A program made the translations under genes and the position numbers. The notes below the pieces were generated by a model, which saw only the letters and a program-made list of their open reading frames with translations, was not told the origin of the DNA and ran no database searches. A stretch of 64,000 nucleotides of DNA from Nanosynbacter sp. (GTDB lineage: Bacteria > Patescibacteriota > Saccharimonadia > Saccharimonadales > Saccharimonadaceae), in the NCBI GenBank assembly GCA_015257455.1, contig JABZKD010000002.1, positions 27,611 to 91,610 on the forward strand, in the 5' to 3' direction. This document shows positions 52,179 through 61,180 of this stretch, in pieces (position 1 is the stretch's first letter; every line of letters starts with the position of its first letter).

Positions 52179-52757
52179 TTATTTTAAAATCTTCCTTACT
52201 CGCTCCCGTAATACCGGAACTACCTCTTTCTCGAACCAAGGATTCTTCGCCTGCCAGCGGAAATTTAGTGGGCTTGGGTGAACGATTGGGAAATATTCAG
52301 GTAGATAATCCTGAAATGCCCGTACTGTCTCGGTCAAATTCCCCTTAGCGTTAGAGCCGAGATAATACTTCATTGCATATTGTCCAATCAAAATCGTCAG
52401 CTTGATGTTTGGCATCAATTTTAAGATTTCAGGATGGTATTCTTCCGCGATAAATTTTCGTGGCGGCAAATCACCAGTTTTGCCCTTGCCAGGGTAATAA
52501 AAATCCATAGGCAAAATCGCAATTTTTTCAGAGTAAAATTCTTCCTCACTCACCCCCATCCACTCGCGCAATTTTTCGCCAGATTTATCTGCGAACGGCA
52601 CGCCATTTTCTTCAACTTTTCGGCCAGGCGCTTGTCCGATGATTAGTATTTCTGCCTGATCGCTCAGCTGGTAAATTGGCCCCACGCCGCGCGAAGTAAA
52701 TGAAGCATTTCTCGGATCATGCATTAATTTTTCAGTAACTTTATTAAATTCATTCAT
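52179..52757 (-). CDS. Uracil-DNA glycosylase superfamily protein
   Basis: A 192-residue protein of the UDG superfamily. Motif I reads LIIGQAPGRKVEENGVPFADKSGEKL (split here at residues ~36-48 and ~49-61) and motif III FPIVHPSPLNFRW (~158), typical of the family with MUG/family-4-like members. It probably removes uracil or another damaged base. The exact subfamily cannot be decided; the usual four iron-sulphur cysteines of family 4 are absent. TGATATTAT (minus strand, 52767-52775) ends 9 nt before the ATG. Confidence 0.88.
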   Translation of the reverse strand: MNEFNKVTEKLMHDPRNASFTSRGVGPIYQLSDQAEILIIGQAPGRKVEENGVPFADKSGEKLREWMGVSEEEFYSEKIAILPMDFYYPGKGKTGDLPPRKFIAEEYHPEILKLMPNIKLTILIGQYAMKYYLGSNAKGNLTETVRAFQDYLPEYFPIVHPSPLNFRWQAKNPWFEKEVVPVLRERVRKILK

Positions 52758-52781
52758 TATAATCCGATAATATCACTTTTA

Positions 52782-52824
52782 TGCTAAAATAAAATAAGTC
52801 ACATTTAATTTATTTGTTAGGAGG
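52782..52824 (+). promoter_or_regulatory. Promoter and ribosome-binding site of the ABC exporter genes
   Basis: TGCTAAAAT (52782-52790) is followed by a ~30-nt leader and AGGAGG (52819-52824) 3 nt before ATG 52828, a conventional leadered arrangement. It is back-to-back with the leaderless UDG-family promoter. Confidence 0.7.
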
Positions 52825-52827
52825 TAA

Positions 52828-53604
52828 ATGGCTAATACAAATAAAATTCTCTCTGTCGAAAAAGTTACGAAGACTTTTGGCAAGGGAAATAGCCTCACGA
52901 AGGCCGTCGATAATCTTTCTTTCTCCGTGAAGAAAGGCGAATTTCTCGCAATCATGGGCGCCTCCGGCTCTGGTAAGAGTACTACATTAAACTTGATTTC
53001 CACTATCGACCGTCCGACCTCTGGTCAAATTCTTGTCGATGGTACCGATATTACGAAACTCAAAGGTGAGAAACTTAACCGCTTCCGTCGTGAATCGCTA
53101 GGTTTTATCTTTCAGGATTTTAATCTCCTTGATAATCTTACCGCTTACGAAAATATCGCGTTGGCACTCTCGATTCAGAATGTCAAAGCCTCAGAAATTG
53201 ACGAAAAAGTCAAAGCCGTCGCCAAAAATCTTGATATCGAAGCTATTTTGCAAAAGTTCCCATATCAACTTTCTGGTGGTCAAAAACAACGCGTCGCCTC
53301 TGCTCGCGCTATCATCACCAATCCGAAATTAATTCTCGCCGATGAGCCAACTGGTGCACTTGATTCGAAGTCTTCTAAGCTTCTCCTTGAACGCTTCGAT
53401 TATTTGAATCAAGAACTTCAGGCTACTATTCTGATGGTTACTCACGATGCTTTCTCGGCCAGCTTTGCTACCCGCATTATCTTCATTAAGGATGGCCAAA
53501 TCTATGATGAAATTCGCCGTGAAAATAAAACCCGCAAGGAATTCTTCGATGAAATTATCCGCGTGATGTCTACTCTAGGTGGAGGTGACGCTGATGTTAT
53601 TTAA
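52828..53604 (+). CDS. ABC transporter ATP-binding protein (BceA/MacB-type)
   Basis: A 258-residue ABC ATPase: Walker A GASGSGKST (~43-51), Q-loop FQDFNLL, signature LSGGQKQRVASARA (~146), Walker B LILADEPTGALD (~169), H-loop VTHD. It matches the class that partners with FtsX-like permeases for antimicrobial peptide defence, lipoprotein release or cell-wall control. Its end overlaps the permease start by 11 bp. Confidence 0.93.
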   Translation: MANTNKILSVEKVTKTFGKGNSLTKAVDNLSFSVKKGEFLAIMGASGSGKSTTLNLISTIDRPTSGQILVDGTDITKLKGEKLNRFRRESLGFIFQDFNLLDNLTAYENIALALSIQNVKASEIDEKVKAVAKNLDIEAILQKFPYQLSGGQKQRVASARAIITNPKLILADEPTGALDSKSSKLLLERFDYLNQELQATILMVTHDAFSASFATRIIFIKDGQIYDEIRRENKTRKEFFDEIIRVMSTLGGGDADVI

Positions 53605-55780
53605 GCTTTCGTTTCGAAATATTACGCGCAGCATCAAGGATTATGCGATTTATTTCTTTACGTTAGTACTCGGTGTTACGCTTTTCTATGTTTTTAATTC
53701 CGTCGGCTCTCAAGCAGCCGTGCTTGAATTAAATAATTCTCGCAAACTCATCGTCGATTTACTCGCGAAAATTCTCTCTGGTATGAGTATTCTCGTGGTC
53801 TTTATTCTCGGTGCTTTGATTATCTATGCTTCGCGTTTTCTGATTAAACGTCGTAATAAAGAATTTGCCATCTATCTCACACTCGGTATGAGTAAGCGTA
53901 AAATCTCGCGCCTTCTCTTCTTCGAAACCTTGATGATTGGCGTAATTTCTCTCGGTGTGGGTCTCTTGCTTGGTATCGGCGTTTCTCAGTTAATTAGTGT
54001 TTTGATTGCCAAGCTTTTCGAAACCAATATGGATAAATTTACTTTTGTCTTTTCCGAAAAAGCCTTCTTTGATACCATTCTTTACTTCGGTCTGATCTAT
54101 CTTATCGTGATTTTCTTCAATACTATCATTGTAGGTCGTCTGAAGATTATTGAACTACTTCAGGGTAGTAAGAAATCCGAAAAAGCCTTCCTGAAAAACC
54201 CACTGCTTCGCGCCATTGTCTTCATCGTTTCTGCTTCCGTACTTGGTTATGCTTATTGGTGGGTAAATAATGACAAAATCTCTCTCATGGACCGTGTCTA
54301 TAATCTTCTCTGGCCGGTTATTGCTGGCGTGGTTGCCACTTTCCTAATCTTCTGGTCACTTTCTGGTTTGATTATGGAAATTGTCACTCGCAGCAAAAAG
54401 TTTTACTTCAAGGGTCTAAATTCCTTCGTCTTTCGCCAGATTTCCAGCAAGGTAAATACTGCCGTAATTTCCATGTCTTTGATAAGCCTCTTGTTGTTCC
54501 TCACGATTAGTATTCTTTCGCTCTGTTTCTCAATCAATGAATCGATGAAAAGAGAACTAGCTTACAATACGCCAGTCGACGCAATGACCGAACTGACTGA
54601 TTATCTCGCGGTTTACGGTTCAAATAGTAGTGTTGGCTATTTATCTCAAATGTCTAAAGATCAGGAAAAAGCTGCTCTCGCCACTTCCCAGGCCTACATG
54701 AAGAAATCCCTCTATCAAAATTTGATTGATCGAAATCCAAATCTTGCGAAGGATATTAAAGATCACGTTGAACTGAATGTTTATGCCGACAGTAGTTTTA
54801 CTTATGGCCAAATTTTACCGTCAGGTGTTATGACGGGGACCGTGGAAGCTTTCATGTCGAAAACTACTGTGCCGATGATTCGTGTTTCTGATTATAATAA
54901 ACTCGCTAAACTTTATCATCGTGACGAAATTCACCTAAAAGATGATCAATATCAATTTTTGGCCGACTTTAAGACTATGGCGGAGATTCTTGACAAGGCC
55001 CTTGCAGCTAATACTCAAATTAAATATCGTAATTTCACTCTTACTCCAGCCTATAAGAAGCATCAAGAAGGCTTCATTACTTCATCCGGTTTTAAGTCCA
55101 ACACTGGCATTCTTGTCGTTCCTGATAACGTAATTACTGATCAGCCAATCGGTACTCAAGCCATGCTGATGAATTATAATCTCAGCGGCACCCGCACTGC
55201 TGAACAGATTGATGATGATTTACGCAAGGCTTTCGACCTCGGAGGTGTATCAGTTAATGCGGTTAATTCATCTGAAGAGGACACACAGAAAGCCGGAAGC
55301 TCCGCTAAGCAAGCTGATCGTCCAAGCGGTGTTGCCATTAATTTTTACACCAAATTATTAGTAAAATCTGGTATGGTTGGTATGCAAGCTATCGCTACCT
55401 TTGTCGGTTTTTATCTCGGTACCATCTTTCTTATTTCCTCTGCCGCAATTCTAGCACTTAAGCAACTTTCTGAGTCTTCCGATAATATAGAAAAGTATGC
55501 CGCTCTACGTCGCCTCGGCGCCAGCAATAAGATGTTAAATCGTGCACTCTTTGTCCAAATCGCAATCTTCTTTATTGCACCATTACTCATCGGTATCATC
55601 CACTCCATTTTTGGTATCATGTTTGCCTCAAGCATTATCGAATCGTTCGGCTCTGACGGATTGCTTGCCTCGATTCCGATGACTGTTTCGATGATTGTGC
55701 TGATTTATGGTGGTTACTTCCTCCTGACTTATATCAGTAGCAAGCGCATCATCTCCGAAAAACAACTCCGCCGCGACTAG
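53594..55780 (+). CDS. ABC transporter permease, BceB/FtsX-like
   Basis: A 728-residue permease. An N-terminal helix (~10-35) and three helices near 50-160 belong to the first FtsX domain (RRNKEFAIYLTLGMSKRKIS), further helices lie near ~200-330, a large outer domain spans ~330-600, and the final three helices (~595-725, YAALRRLGASNKML) form the second FtsX domain. The layout fits BceB-type exporters. I start at ATG 53594, with GGAGGTGA upstream inside the ATPase gene; a GTG at 53579 is less likely. No two-component pair is adjacent. Confidence 0.9.
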   Translation: MLFKLSFRNITRSIKDYAIYFFTLVLGVTLFYVFNSVGSQAAVLELNNSRKLIVDLLAKILSGMSILVVFILGALIIYASRFLIKRRNKEFAIYLTLGMSKRKISRLLFFETLMIGVISLGVGLLLGIGVSQLISVLIAKLFETNMDKFTFVFSEKAFFDTILYFGLIYLIVIFFNTIIVGRLKIIELLQGSKKSEKAFLKNPLLRAIVFIVSASVLGYAYWWVNNDKISLMDRVYNLLWPVIAGVVATFLIFWSLSGLIMEIVTRSKKFYFKGLNSFVFRQISSKVNTAVISMSLISLLLFLTISILSLCFSINESMKRELAYNTPVDAMTELTDYLAVYGSNSSVGYLSQMSKDQEKAALATSQAYMKKSLYQNLIDRNPNLAKDIKDHVELNVYADSSFTYGQILPSGVMTGTVEAFMSKTTVPMIRVSDYNKLAKLYHRDEIHLKDDQYQFLADFKTMAEILDKALAANTQIKYRNFTLTPAYKKHQEGFITSSGFKSNTGILVVPDNVITDQPIGTQAMLMNYNLSGTRTAEQIDDDLRKAFDLGGVSVNAVNSSEEDTQKAGSSAKQADRPSGVAINFYTKLLVKSGMVGMQAIATFVGFYLGTIFLISSAAILALKQLSESSDNIEKYAALRRLGASNKMLNRALFVQIAIFFIAPLLIGIIHSIFGIMFASSIIESFGSDGLLASIPMTVSMIVLIYGGYFLLTYISSKRIISEKQLRRD

Positions 55781-55818
55781 GAAAATATAAGTTAAGAAAA
55801 AATCTTTAGCTTGATTAG

Positions 55819-55856
55819 ATTAAGAAAGCTACCGAAAAGGTAGTTTTCTTAATTTT
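55819..55856 (+). terminator. Terminator after the ABC permease
   Basis: A 15-bp stem (55819-55833 with 55839-55853, one G-U pair), 5-nt loop GAAAA, and a short T run. Confidence 0.8.
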
Positions 55857-55890
55857 AGTTTGTGGTATTATCAAGCCAGCAATAAAATAC

Positions 55891-55919
55891 TTGATTTTTT
55901 GTACAAAATATTGTAGAAT
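55891..55919 (+). promoter_or_regulatory. Promoter of the coiled-coil/C-terminal-domain gene
   Basis: TTGATT (55891-55896), 17-bp spacer, TAGAAT (55914-55919). The ~60-nt leader carries AAGAAAGGTTGGTG, which is almost the same as in the frameshifted coiled-coil gene at 44 kb. Confidence 0.7.
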
Positions 55920-55982
55920 ATTTTTGTTTCAATGTTAAGCTAAAAACATAGCTTTGTTCTTTAAGAAAGGTTGGTGACTAAT

Positions 55983-57143
55983 ATGCCAAGAAGTACCGAG
56001 TTGGACAGTTTATTTGCTCGTAAGCAGGAAGCTTTTGGGCGCAAGCAAGCTGCATTTCAGAAGTATGTTGATGCAAAAAATCGTGCAAACGAAGCTCACG
56101 ATAGGATGCAGTCAGCATGGGATCAAAGAGTAGCTGCTCGAGAAGAAATGAATAGAGAATTCGAAAGTATGCAGCAGTCAAAAGATAGTAGGGATGCTAT
56201 CTGGGCTGATTTTAACCGAGTTTGTCAGGAAAATAGCTCGAGAATCGATCAACTCCGCCAAGAAGCCGATATGGAGCATGAAATGATGAAAAATTGTTTC
56301 GATAGCGCTAGTGCAGCTTACTCATATGGTAATAAGGCGGATGCCCCAATGTATTCCAGTGAAGGTCATGCACATAAGGAACGGCGAGATTATTTGAATG
56401 CTGAAGTCGGAAGACTTATTCAGGAAATCAATAATGCCAAGGCTAATGCAAAATGGCAAACATCTAGTTCGCATGGCAACTCATTTCAGTCTGCTAAAAG
56501 CAACTTTAATAATGCAAAAATGTTGCATGAATCTGCTGAGACTGAATTTAAAAATGCTAAGGCCGAAAGAGATGCTTACAAGGCTGAATTTGATTCTGCC
56601 CAAGCGGAATTTGAGCGGCTAAAGGATGAGTGTCAAAGAAAGCTGAATGAGATTAAAGCGAATAATCAAAAAGAGCGAGATCGCATTCTGGATAAGGCAG
56701 GAGTTAACTATCTCAATAGGCAAGACGCTAAAATCGTAAAGAAAGCTGATGGAACTACTCAGGTTTATCACGGTGGCCTCGGCTCTGGTGATGGTTTATT
56801 TCACGGACACGTTGCATTAGACCAGTCTGGGAATAAGACATATAGCCGTGATGCTTTTGAAAAACATGGTAGTCAAAACTATGTTGATCAGAAACCAAAA
56901 AACTGGACTAAGCAAGAGTGGGGCGTTATTGGCGATGATCACGAAGTAACATTTGTTGTTGGTATGAATGAGCGAGAGGGGCAAACCCTTATTGCTGACG
57001 GTTTTCTAGATGAAAAAGATTTTCATGCACGACATAATCATTATGGGAAAAATGATAAAACCAGATTTCCTAATGAATCAGATTGGATCGAGGATAGTAA
57101 AAAACATAAAAATAATCATTACTATACCGGTCCAGGTCATTAA
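55983..57143 (+). CDS. Coiled-coil protein with an unknown C-terminal domain
   Basis: A 386-residue protein. Residues ~1-240 are helical and coiled-coil-like (RKQEAFGRKQAAFQKY, FKNAKAERDAYKAEFDSAQ). A distinct C-terminal domain follows from ~245: INYLNRQ-type start, VYHGGLGSGDGLFHGHVALD (~265-285), YSRDAFEKHG, and a His-rich end (FHARHNHYGK, HYYTGPGH). The Gly/His spacing suggests a folded, perhaps metal-binding or catalytic unit, but I recognise no family. ATG 55983 is used; an alternative GTG at 55974 is possible. It converges on a small acidic gene, so a toxin with immunity partner is conceivable but unproven. Confidence 0.72.
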   Translation: MPRSTELDSLFARKQEAFGRKQAAFQKYVDAKNRANEAHDRMQSAWDQRVAAREEMNREFESMQQSKDSRDAIWADFNRVCQENSSRIDQLRQEADMEHEMMKNCFDSASAAYSYGNKADAPMYSSEGHAHKERRDYLNAEVGRLIQEINNAKANAKWQTSSSHGNSFQSAKSNFNNAKMLHESAETEFKNAKAERDAYKAEFDSAQAEFERLKDECQRKLNEIKANNQKERDRILDKAGVNYLNRQDAKIVKKADGTTQVYHGGLGSGDGLFHGHVALDQSGNKTYSRDAFEKHGSQNYVDQKPKNWTKQEWGVIGDDHEVTFVVGMNEREGQTLIADGFLDEKDFHARHNHYGKNDKTRFPNESDWIEDSKKHKNNHYYTGPGH

Positions 57144-57153
57144 TCTTATTGTT

Positions 57154-57181
57154 AAAATCGACCTTAATCGGTCGATTTTTT
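57154..57181. terminator. Bidirectional terminator between convergent genes
   Basis: A 10-bp perfect stem (57154-57163 with 57170-57179), 6-nt loop, T run on the plus side and A run on the other. It can serve both the 55983 gene and the leftward gene ending at 57181. Confidence 0.85.
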
Positions 57182-57516
57182 TATACCCAACTTTCACCAT
57201 CAAGTTCATCGATAAAACCATCCATGAATTGCTTCGCAAGATTTTGTGTAGGCTCGTAATCTGAATTTTCTGGGTAAAGTGAATTTCTTTTCCAATCCAG
57301 CGCCACATAAAGAGAGGTCATTAAACTGCACCACTTTCCATCACTAACATCGGATGGTTCACCAAAATTTTCATTTACAAAATCAGCGTAGCTATCAATA
57401 TCGAGTGCTAATTCTTCTAATTCAGAAAGTTTGGAGATAGGACGCATTTTATCGATGATTTCGTGGCCATCTTCGATGACCTTATTAATTAATTTTGCCC
57501 TTTCTAAGTAATCCAT
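57181..57516 (-). CDS. Small acidic protein, function unknown
   Basis: A 111-residue acidic protein (starts MDYLERAKLINKVIED), helical at the N-terminus, no membrane segment and no known motif. I start at ATG 57516 rather than GTG 57531, because TATATT (minus strand 57523-57528) ends 6 nt before it. Its small size, acidity and convergent place next to the coiled-coil gene are what an immunity protein would show, but nothing in the sequence proves it. Confidence 0.65.
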   Translation of the reverse strand: MDYLERAKLINKVIEDGHEIIDKMRPISKLSELEELALDIDSYADFVNENFGEPSDVSDGKWCSLMTSLYVALDWKRNSLYPENSDYEPTQNLAKQFMDGFIDELDGESWV

Positions 57517-57577
57517 ACTATAAATATACACTAATTTTTATAAAATAATCGAATCAAAAAATGGTATAATATATCTT

Positions 57578-57865
57578 ATGAATAATACGCGCGATGATAT
57601 TTTACACTTAGCCAAGCTATCCAGCTTGCAGCTCACGGATGCCGAAATTTCCGCCCTCCAGCAGGATGTCACTAATATCGTGGGCTACATTTCTCAGCTT
57701 GACGAGCTCGATACTACTGGTGTAGAGCCGACCTATCAAGTTTTTGAAATGGAAAATGTTTGGCGTGCTGATGAAATTAAGCTTCAGGATGCTACCCGCG
57801 AGCAACTTCTCGCTCTTTCTCCTGATCAAGCTCAAAATATGATTAAAGTACAGAAAGTTCTCTAA
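57578..57865 (+). CDS. gatC: Asp/Glu-tRNA amidotransferase subunit C
   Basis: A 95-residue GatC: ILHLAKLSSLQLTDAEISAL at the start and LDELDTTGVEPTYQVFEMENVWRADE. GatC holds GatA and GatB together in the amidotransferase that converts Glu-tRNA(Gln) or Asp-tRNA(Asn) to the amide form. TGGTATAAT (57562-57570) ends 7 nt before the ATG, making the operon mRNA leaderless. Its stop overlaps the gatA ATG by one base. Confidence 0.95.
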   Translation: MNNTRDDILHLAKLSSLQLTDAEISALQQDVTNIVGYISQLDELDTTGVEPTYQVFEMENVWRADEIKLQDATREQLLALSPDQAQNMIKVQKVL

Positions 57866-59244
57866 TGAAAATTGCTGATTTACATACCTCGGCGGTTTCT
57901 TTGGTAAAAGAAGCCCTAGAAAAAGCAAAAAAATACGCTAGTCACAATATTTTTATTTCACTTAATGAAGACGAAGCTCTGAAAAAGGCCGCTGAAATCG
58001 ATCAAAAAATCCAAAACGGTGAAAAGGTTGGTCGTCTCGCCGGTGTACCTTATGCTTTGAAGGATAACTTCCTCAGTAAGCAGGGAAATACCACCGCCGC
58101 TTCGAAAATTCTCTCGAATCTCCATTCACCGATTGATTCCACTACCGTCGCCAAGCTCGAAGCTGAAGGTGCCATTATGATTGGTCGCACCAACCTCGAT
58201 GCTTTTGCCCACGGCTCCTCGACCGAAAACTCTTTCTTCGGTCCTACTCACAACGCCAAGGATTTTGAGCGTGTCGCCGGTGGTTCCTCTGGTGGCTCCG
58301 CCGCTGCCGTTGCTCTTGATATTGTGCCTTTTGCTACTGGTACCGATACTGGTGGTTCGATTCGTCAGCCAGCCTCTTTTAACGGTGTTTATGGTTTGAA
58401 GCCGACCTACGGCACGATTTCGCGTTACGGTGTGGTGGCCATGGCCTCCAGCACCGATGTTATTGGTTTCTTTACTCAAAATCCAGAAGACTTGGATCTC
58501 CTGATGTCGATTACTAGTGGTCAGGATGAAAAAGACCTCACTTCTTTGCCGGATTATTACAATGAAACTACCGTCGAAACTGGTGAGAAGAAGCGTATTG
58601 GAGTGATTAAAGATTTTGATAACGAAAACGTGGCCCCAGAAATTCGTGAAGGCCTCAAATCTCAAATCGAAAAACTGAAAGCCGATGGTCACGAAATCGT
58701 CGAACTTTCAATGCCGGTTTTGAAGTACGCTCTTGCGGTCTATTATGTCGTGGTGCCAGCTGAGGTCGCTTCCAATCTCTCGCGTTATGATGGTATTCGC
58801 TATGGTTATCGCAGTTCTGAAGCTCACAACATCGAAGAAGTCTTTGGCCTTAGTCGCAACGATGGCTTTATGCCAGAAAATAAGCGCCGTATCATGATCG
58901 GCAACTTCGTTCTAAGCAGTGGTTTTTATGATGCTTACTATCTCAAGGCCCAAAAAGTCCGTACTCTCATTATCAAGGCTTATGAAGAAGCTTTTGAAAA
59001 ATGTGATTATATTCTCACGCCAGTTTCACCATCTCCAGCTTTCAAATTAGGTGAAAAAATCAATGATCCGGTCGCCATGTATCTTGAAGATGTGATGAGT
59101 GTACCAATTAATCTCGCTGGCTTACCAAGCCTAGCTATTCCAATCAATCGTGACAAGGATGAGCTTCCAGTCGGCTTACAATTAATCGGCCCACGTCGTA
59201 GTGATCGTAACCTTCTACAATTTGCCAAGGAGAACTTCGCATGA
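57865..59244 (+). CDS. gatA: Asp/Glu-tRNA amidotransferase subunit A
   Basis: A 459-residue amidase-signature enzyme that releases ammonia from glutamine. The Ser-cisSer-Lys triad is visible: Lys in PYALKDNFLS (~70), cis-Ser in VAGGSSGGSAAAVA (~140) and the nucleophile in ATGTDTGGSIRQPASF (~164-180). Length fits the family. Its last codons overlap the next gene by 4 bp (ATGA). Confidence 0.97.
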   Translation: MKIADLHTSAVSLVKEALEKAKKYASHNIFISLNEDEALKKAAEIDQKIQNGEKVGRLAGVPYALKDNFLSKQGNTTAASKILSNLHSPIDSTTVAKLEAEGAIMIGRTNLDAFAHGSSTENSFFGPTHNAKDFERVAGGSSGGSAAAVALDIVPFATGTDTGGSIRQPASFNGVYGLKPTYGTISRYGVVAMASSTDVIGFFTQNPEDLDLLMSITSGQDEKDLTSLPDYYNETTVETGEKKRIGVIKDFDNENVAPEIREGLKSQIEKLKADGHEIVELSMPVLKYALAVYYVVVPAEVASNLSRYDGIRYGYRSSEAHNIEEVFGLSRNDGFMPENKRRIMIGNFVLSSGFYDAYYLKAQKVRTLIIKAYEEAFEKCDYILTPVSPSPAFKLGEKINDPVAMYLEDVMSVPINLAGLPSLAIPINRDKDELPVGLQLIGPRRSDRNLLQFAKENFA

Positions 59245-59660
59245 ATTCGCCCGTCTTTATTCTCTTAATTGCTGTACTTGCTGTGGGGATTTTGGTTTTT
59301 ATTTCAATCTCTCAGCTCGGCAACCGTACTCATACTTTCGATAAGGAAGATTATCAGGCTAACTTCCTCAAAATTGAAAATAATCTCTCGCGCGATAATC
59401 CCTTAAGCTTTAATTATGCCCTCATCGAAGCCGATAAATTACTCGATAAGGCCATGATGGAGCTTGGCGCACCGGGTAAAACTATGGGTGACCGCCTCAA
59501 AGCTTCCGGCCACCGTTTCTCGGAACTCAATTCAGTTTGGTATGTCCACAAGAAACGCAATCAAATCGCTCACGAGCAAAATTTCCAGCTCGATTACAAC
59601 CAAAGTCGTCGCGCCTTGGAGACTTACAAACAAGCATTAAAAGATTTAGGAGCTATCTAA
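59241..59660 (+). CDS. Membrane-anchored protein with HEPN-like motif, inside the gat operon
   Basis: A 139-residue protein. One N-terminal membrane helix (~4-24) precedes a helical cytoplasmic domain with LIEADKLLDKAMMELG (~73) and VHKKRNQIAHEQNF (~101-114). The RNQIAH stretch fits the Rx4H signature of HEPN domains, many of which are RNases or RNA-binding. This is a motif match only. Overlaps with gatA (4 bp) and gatB (1 bp) show strict co-expression with the tRNA amidotransferase. Confidence 0.75.
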   Translation: MNSPVFILLIAVLAVGILVFISISQLGNRTHTFDKEDYQANFLKIENNLSRDNPLSFNYALIEADKLLDKAMMELGAPGKTMGDRLKASGHRFSELNSVWYVHKKRNQIAHEQNFQLDYNQSRRALETYKQALKDLGAI

Positions 59661-61123
59661 TGTCAGAAAATTCAGCTTACGAAATTACTATCGGTATCGA
59701 ATGTCACGTCCAGCTCGCGACCAAAACTAAACTTTTTTCTGAAGTCGACAATGATGCTCGCGGCAAGGAGCCGAACTCTTGTGTTTCACCAGTCGAGTAT
59801 GCTCTGCCTGGCATGTTGCCACGCTTGAATGAGGAGGCTGTACGTCTCGCTGCTCGTGCCGGTCTAGCTCTTAATTCTAATATCAATCTAGTTTCGCGTT
59901 TTGACCGCAAACATTATTTCTACCCTGATTCTCCGAAGGGCTATCAAATCACCCAGATGTATCAGCCAATTATCGGCCCAGGTTTTGTAGAGCTACCTAA
60001 CGGTACCAAAATCCGTATTGAGCACGCCCACCTCGAAGGCGATGCTGGCAAGCTCACGCATTTTGACACCTATAGTCTCGTCGACCTCAACCGTGCCGAC
60101 ACTCCACTGATTGAGATTGTCTCCATGCCAGACATTCATTCGAAGGAAGATGCTCGCGATTATTGTAAGGAACTTTGGCGTATTCTCACTTTTGCTGGTG
60201 TAACTTACGGCGATCTCTATAATGGCAATATGCGTTTTGATGTGAATATTTCGCTAGCTAAAAAAGGTAGCACCGAACTTGGCACTCGTGCCGAGATTAA
60301 GAATCTCAACTCTTTTCGCTCCGTCGAAATGGCTGTCGAATATGAATACCACAGGCAGAAAAAAATGCTGGATAATGGTGAAAAAGTGGTTCAGGAAACC
60401 CGTGGCTGGAATGATAATACCGGTAAAACCACTTCTCAGCGTAGCAAGGAAGAGGCTAACGATTATCGTTACATGCCAGAGCCAGATATCCCACCAATTC
60501 ATTTGACTGAGGAATATGTTGAAGCTGAGCGTGCTAAATTAGTACGCTTGCCGGCCGATTATCGCGCCATACTCCGTGTGGTGATTCCAGAGGAACAACT
60601 TGAGATTCTTCTCGACCACCAAAATCTCGTCGAAAGTCTAGCCGAACTAAAATCCGCCTATGACACTGATGGTATTGAAAAGGAAATCACCAAGAATGCC
60701 ATCCAGAAGATCTCTAATCTTTACACTTCGGTGCTTCTCGCGGAAGAAAACAGTAGTCTTTTGAATGATGAACTTCCGACCACCATGCAGCTTCGCGAAC
60801 TTGCTGAGATGATTAATAAGAACGAGCTTTCTTCGACTAGTGTAAAAGAAGTTTTCTTACGTTTCTTCGATCCAAACATGCATCATAAATCTGCTCGTGA
60901 AATCGCCAAGGAGCTTAACCTTCTTCAGGAGAACGACCTCGGTGCACTCTCTGAGATTGTCGATCAAGTCCTAGCTGACCCAGCCTGCGCTCAGGCCGTC
61001 GCCGATTTTAAGGCCGGTAGTGAAAAAGTAATTGGCTTCCTCGTCGGTCAAGTCATGAAAGCTTCGAAAGGTAAGGCTAACCCAGCTATCGCTCAGAAAC
61101 TTCTACGCGAAAAATTGCAATAA
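59660..61123 (+). CDS. gatB: Asp/Glu-tRNA amidotransferase subunit B
   Basis: A 487-residue GatB, the kinase/transferase subunit that binds the mischarged tRNA. Motifs: ITIGIECHVQLATKTKLFS (residues ~9-27), RKHYFYPDSPKGYQITQ, HLEGDAGKLTH, DLNRADTPLIEIVS, and the C-terminal YqeY-like tRNA-binding tail from ~340. The frame is open 123 bp further upstream, but ATG 59660 gives the family start and overlaps the preceding stop by one base. A terminator follows. Confidence 0.97.
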   Translation: MSENSAYEITIGIECHVQLATKTKLFSEVDNDARGKEPNSCVSPVEYALPGMLPRLNEEAVRLAARAGLALNSNINLVSRFDRKHYFYPDSPKGYQITQMYQPIIGPGFVELPNGTKIRIEHAHLEGDAGKLTHFDTYSLVDLNRADTPLIEIVSMPDIHSKEDARDYCKELWRILTFAGVTYGDLYNGNMRFDVNISLAKKGSTELGTRAEIKNLNSFRSVEMAVEYEYHRQKKMLDNGEKVVQETRGWNDNTGKTTSQRSKEEANDYRYMPEPDIPPIHLTEEYVEAERAKLVRLPADYRAILRVVIPEEQLEILLDHQNLVESLAELKSAYDTDGIEKEITKNAIQKISNLYTSVLLAEENSSLLNDELPTTMQLRELAEMINKNELSSTSVKEVFLRFFDPNMHHKSAREIAKELNLLQENDLGALSEIVDQVLADPACAQAVADFKAGSEKVIGFLVGQVMKASKGKANPAIAQKLLREKLQ

Positions 61124-61180
61124 TCATCTAGCTAATCACTTGGATTAATTCCTATCAAAGCCAGTTAAGGCTAAAACCTA

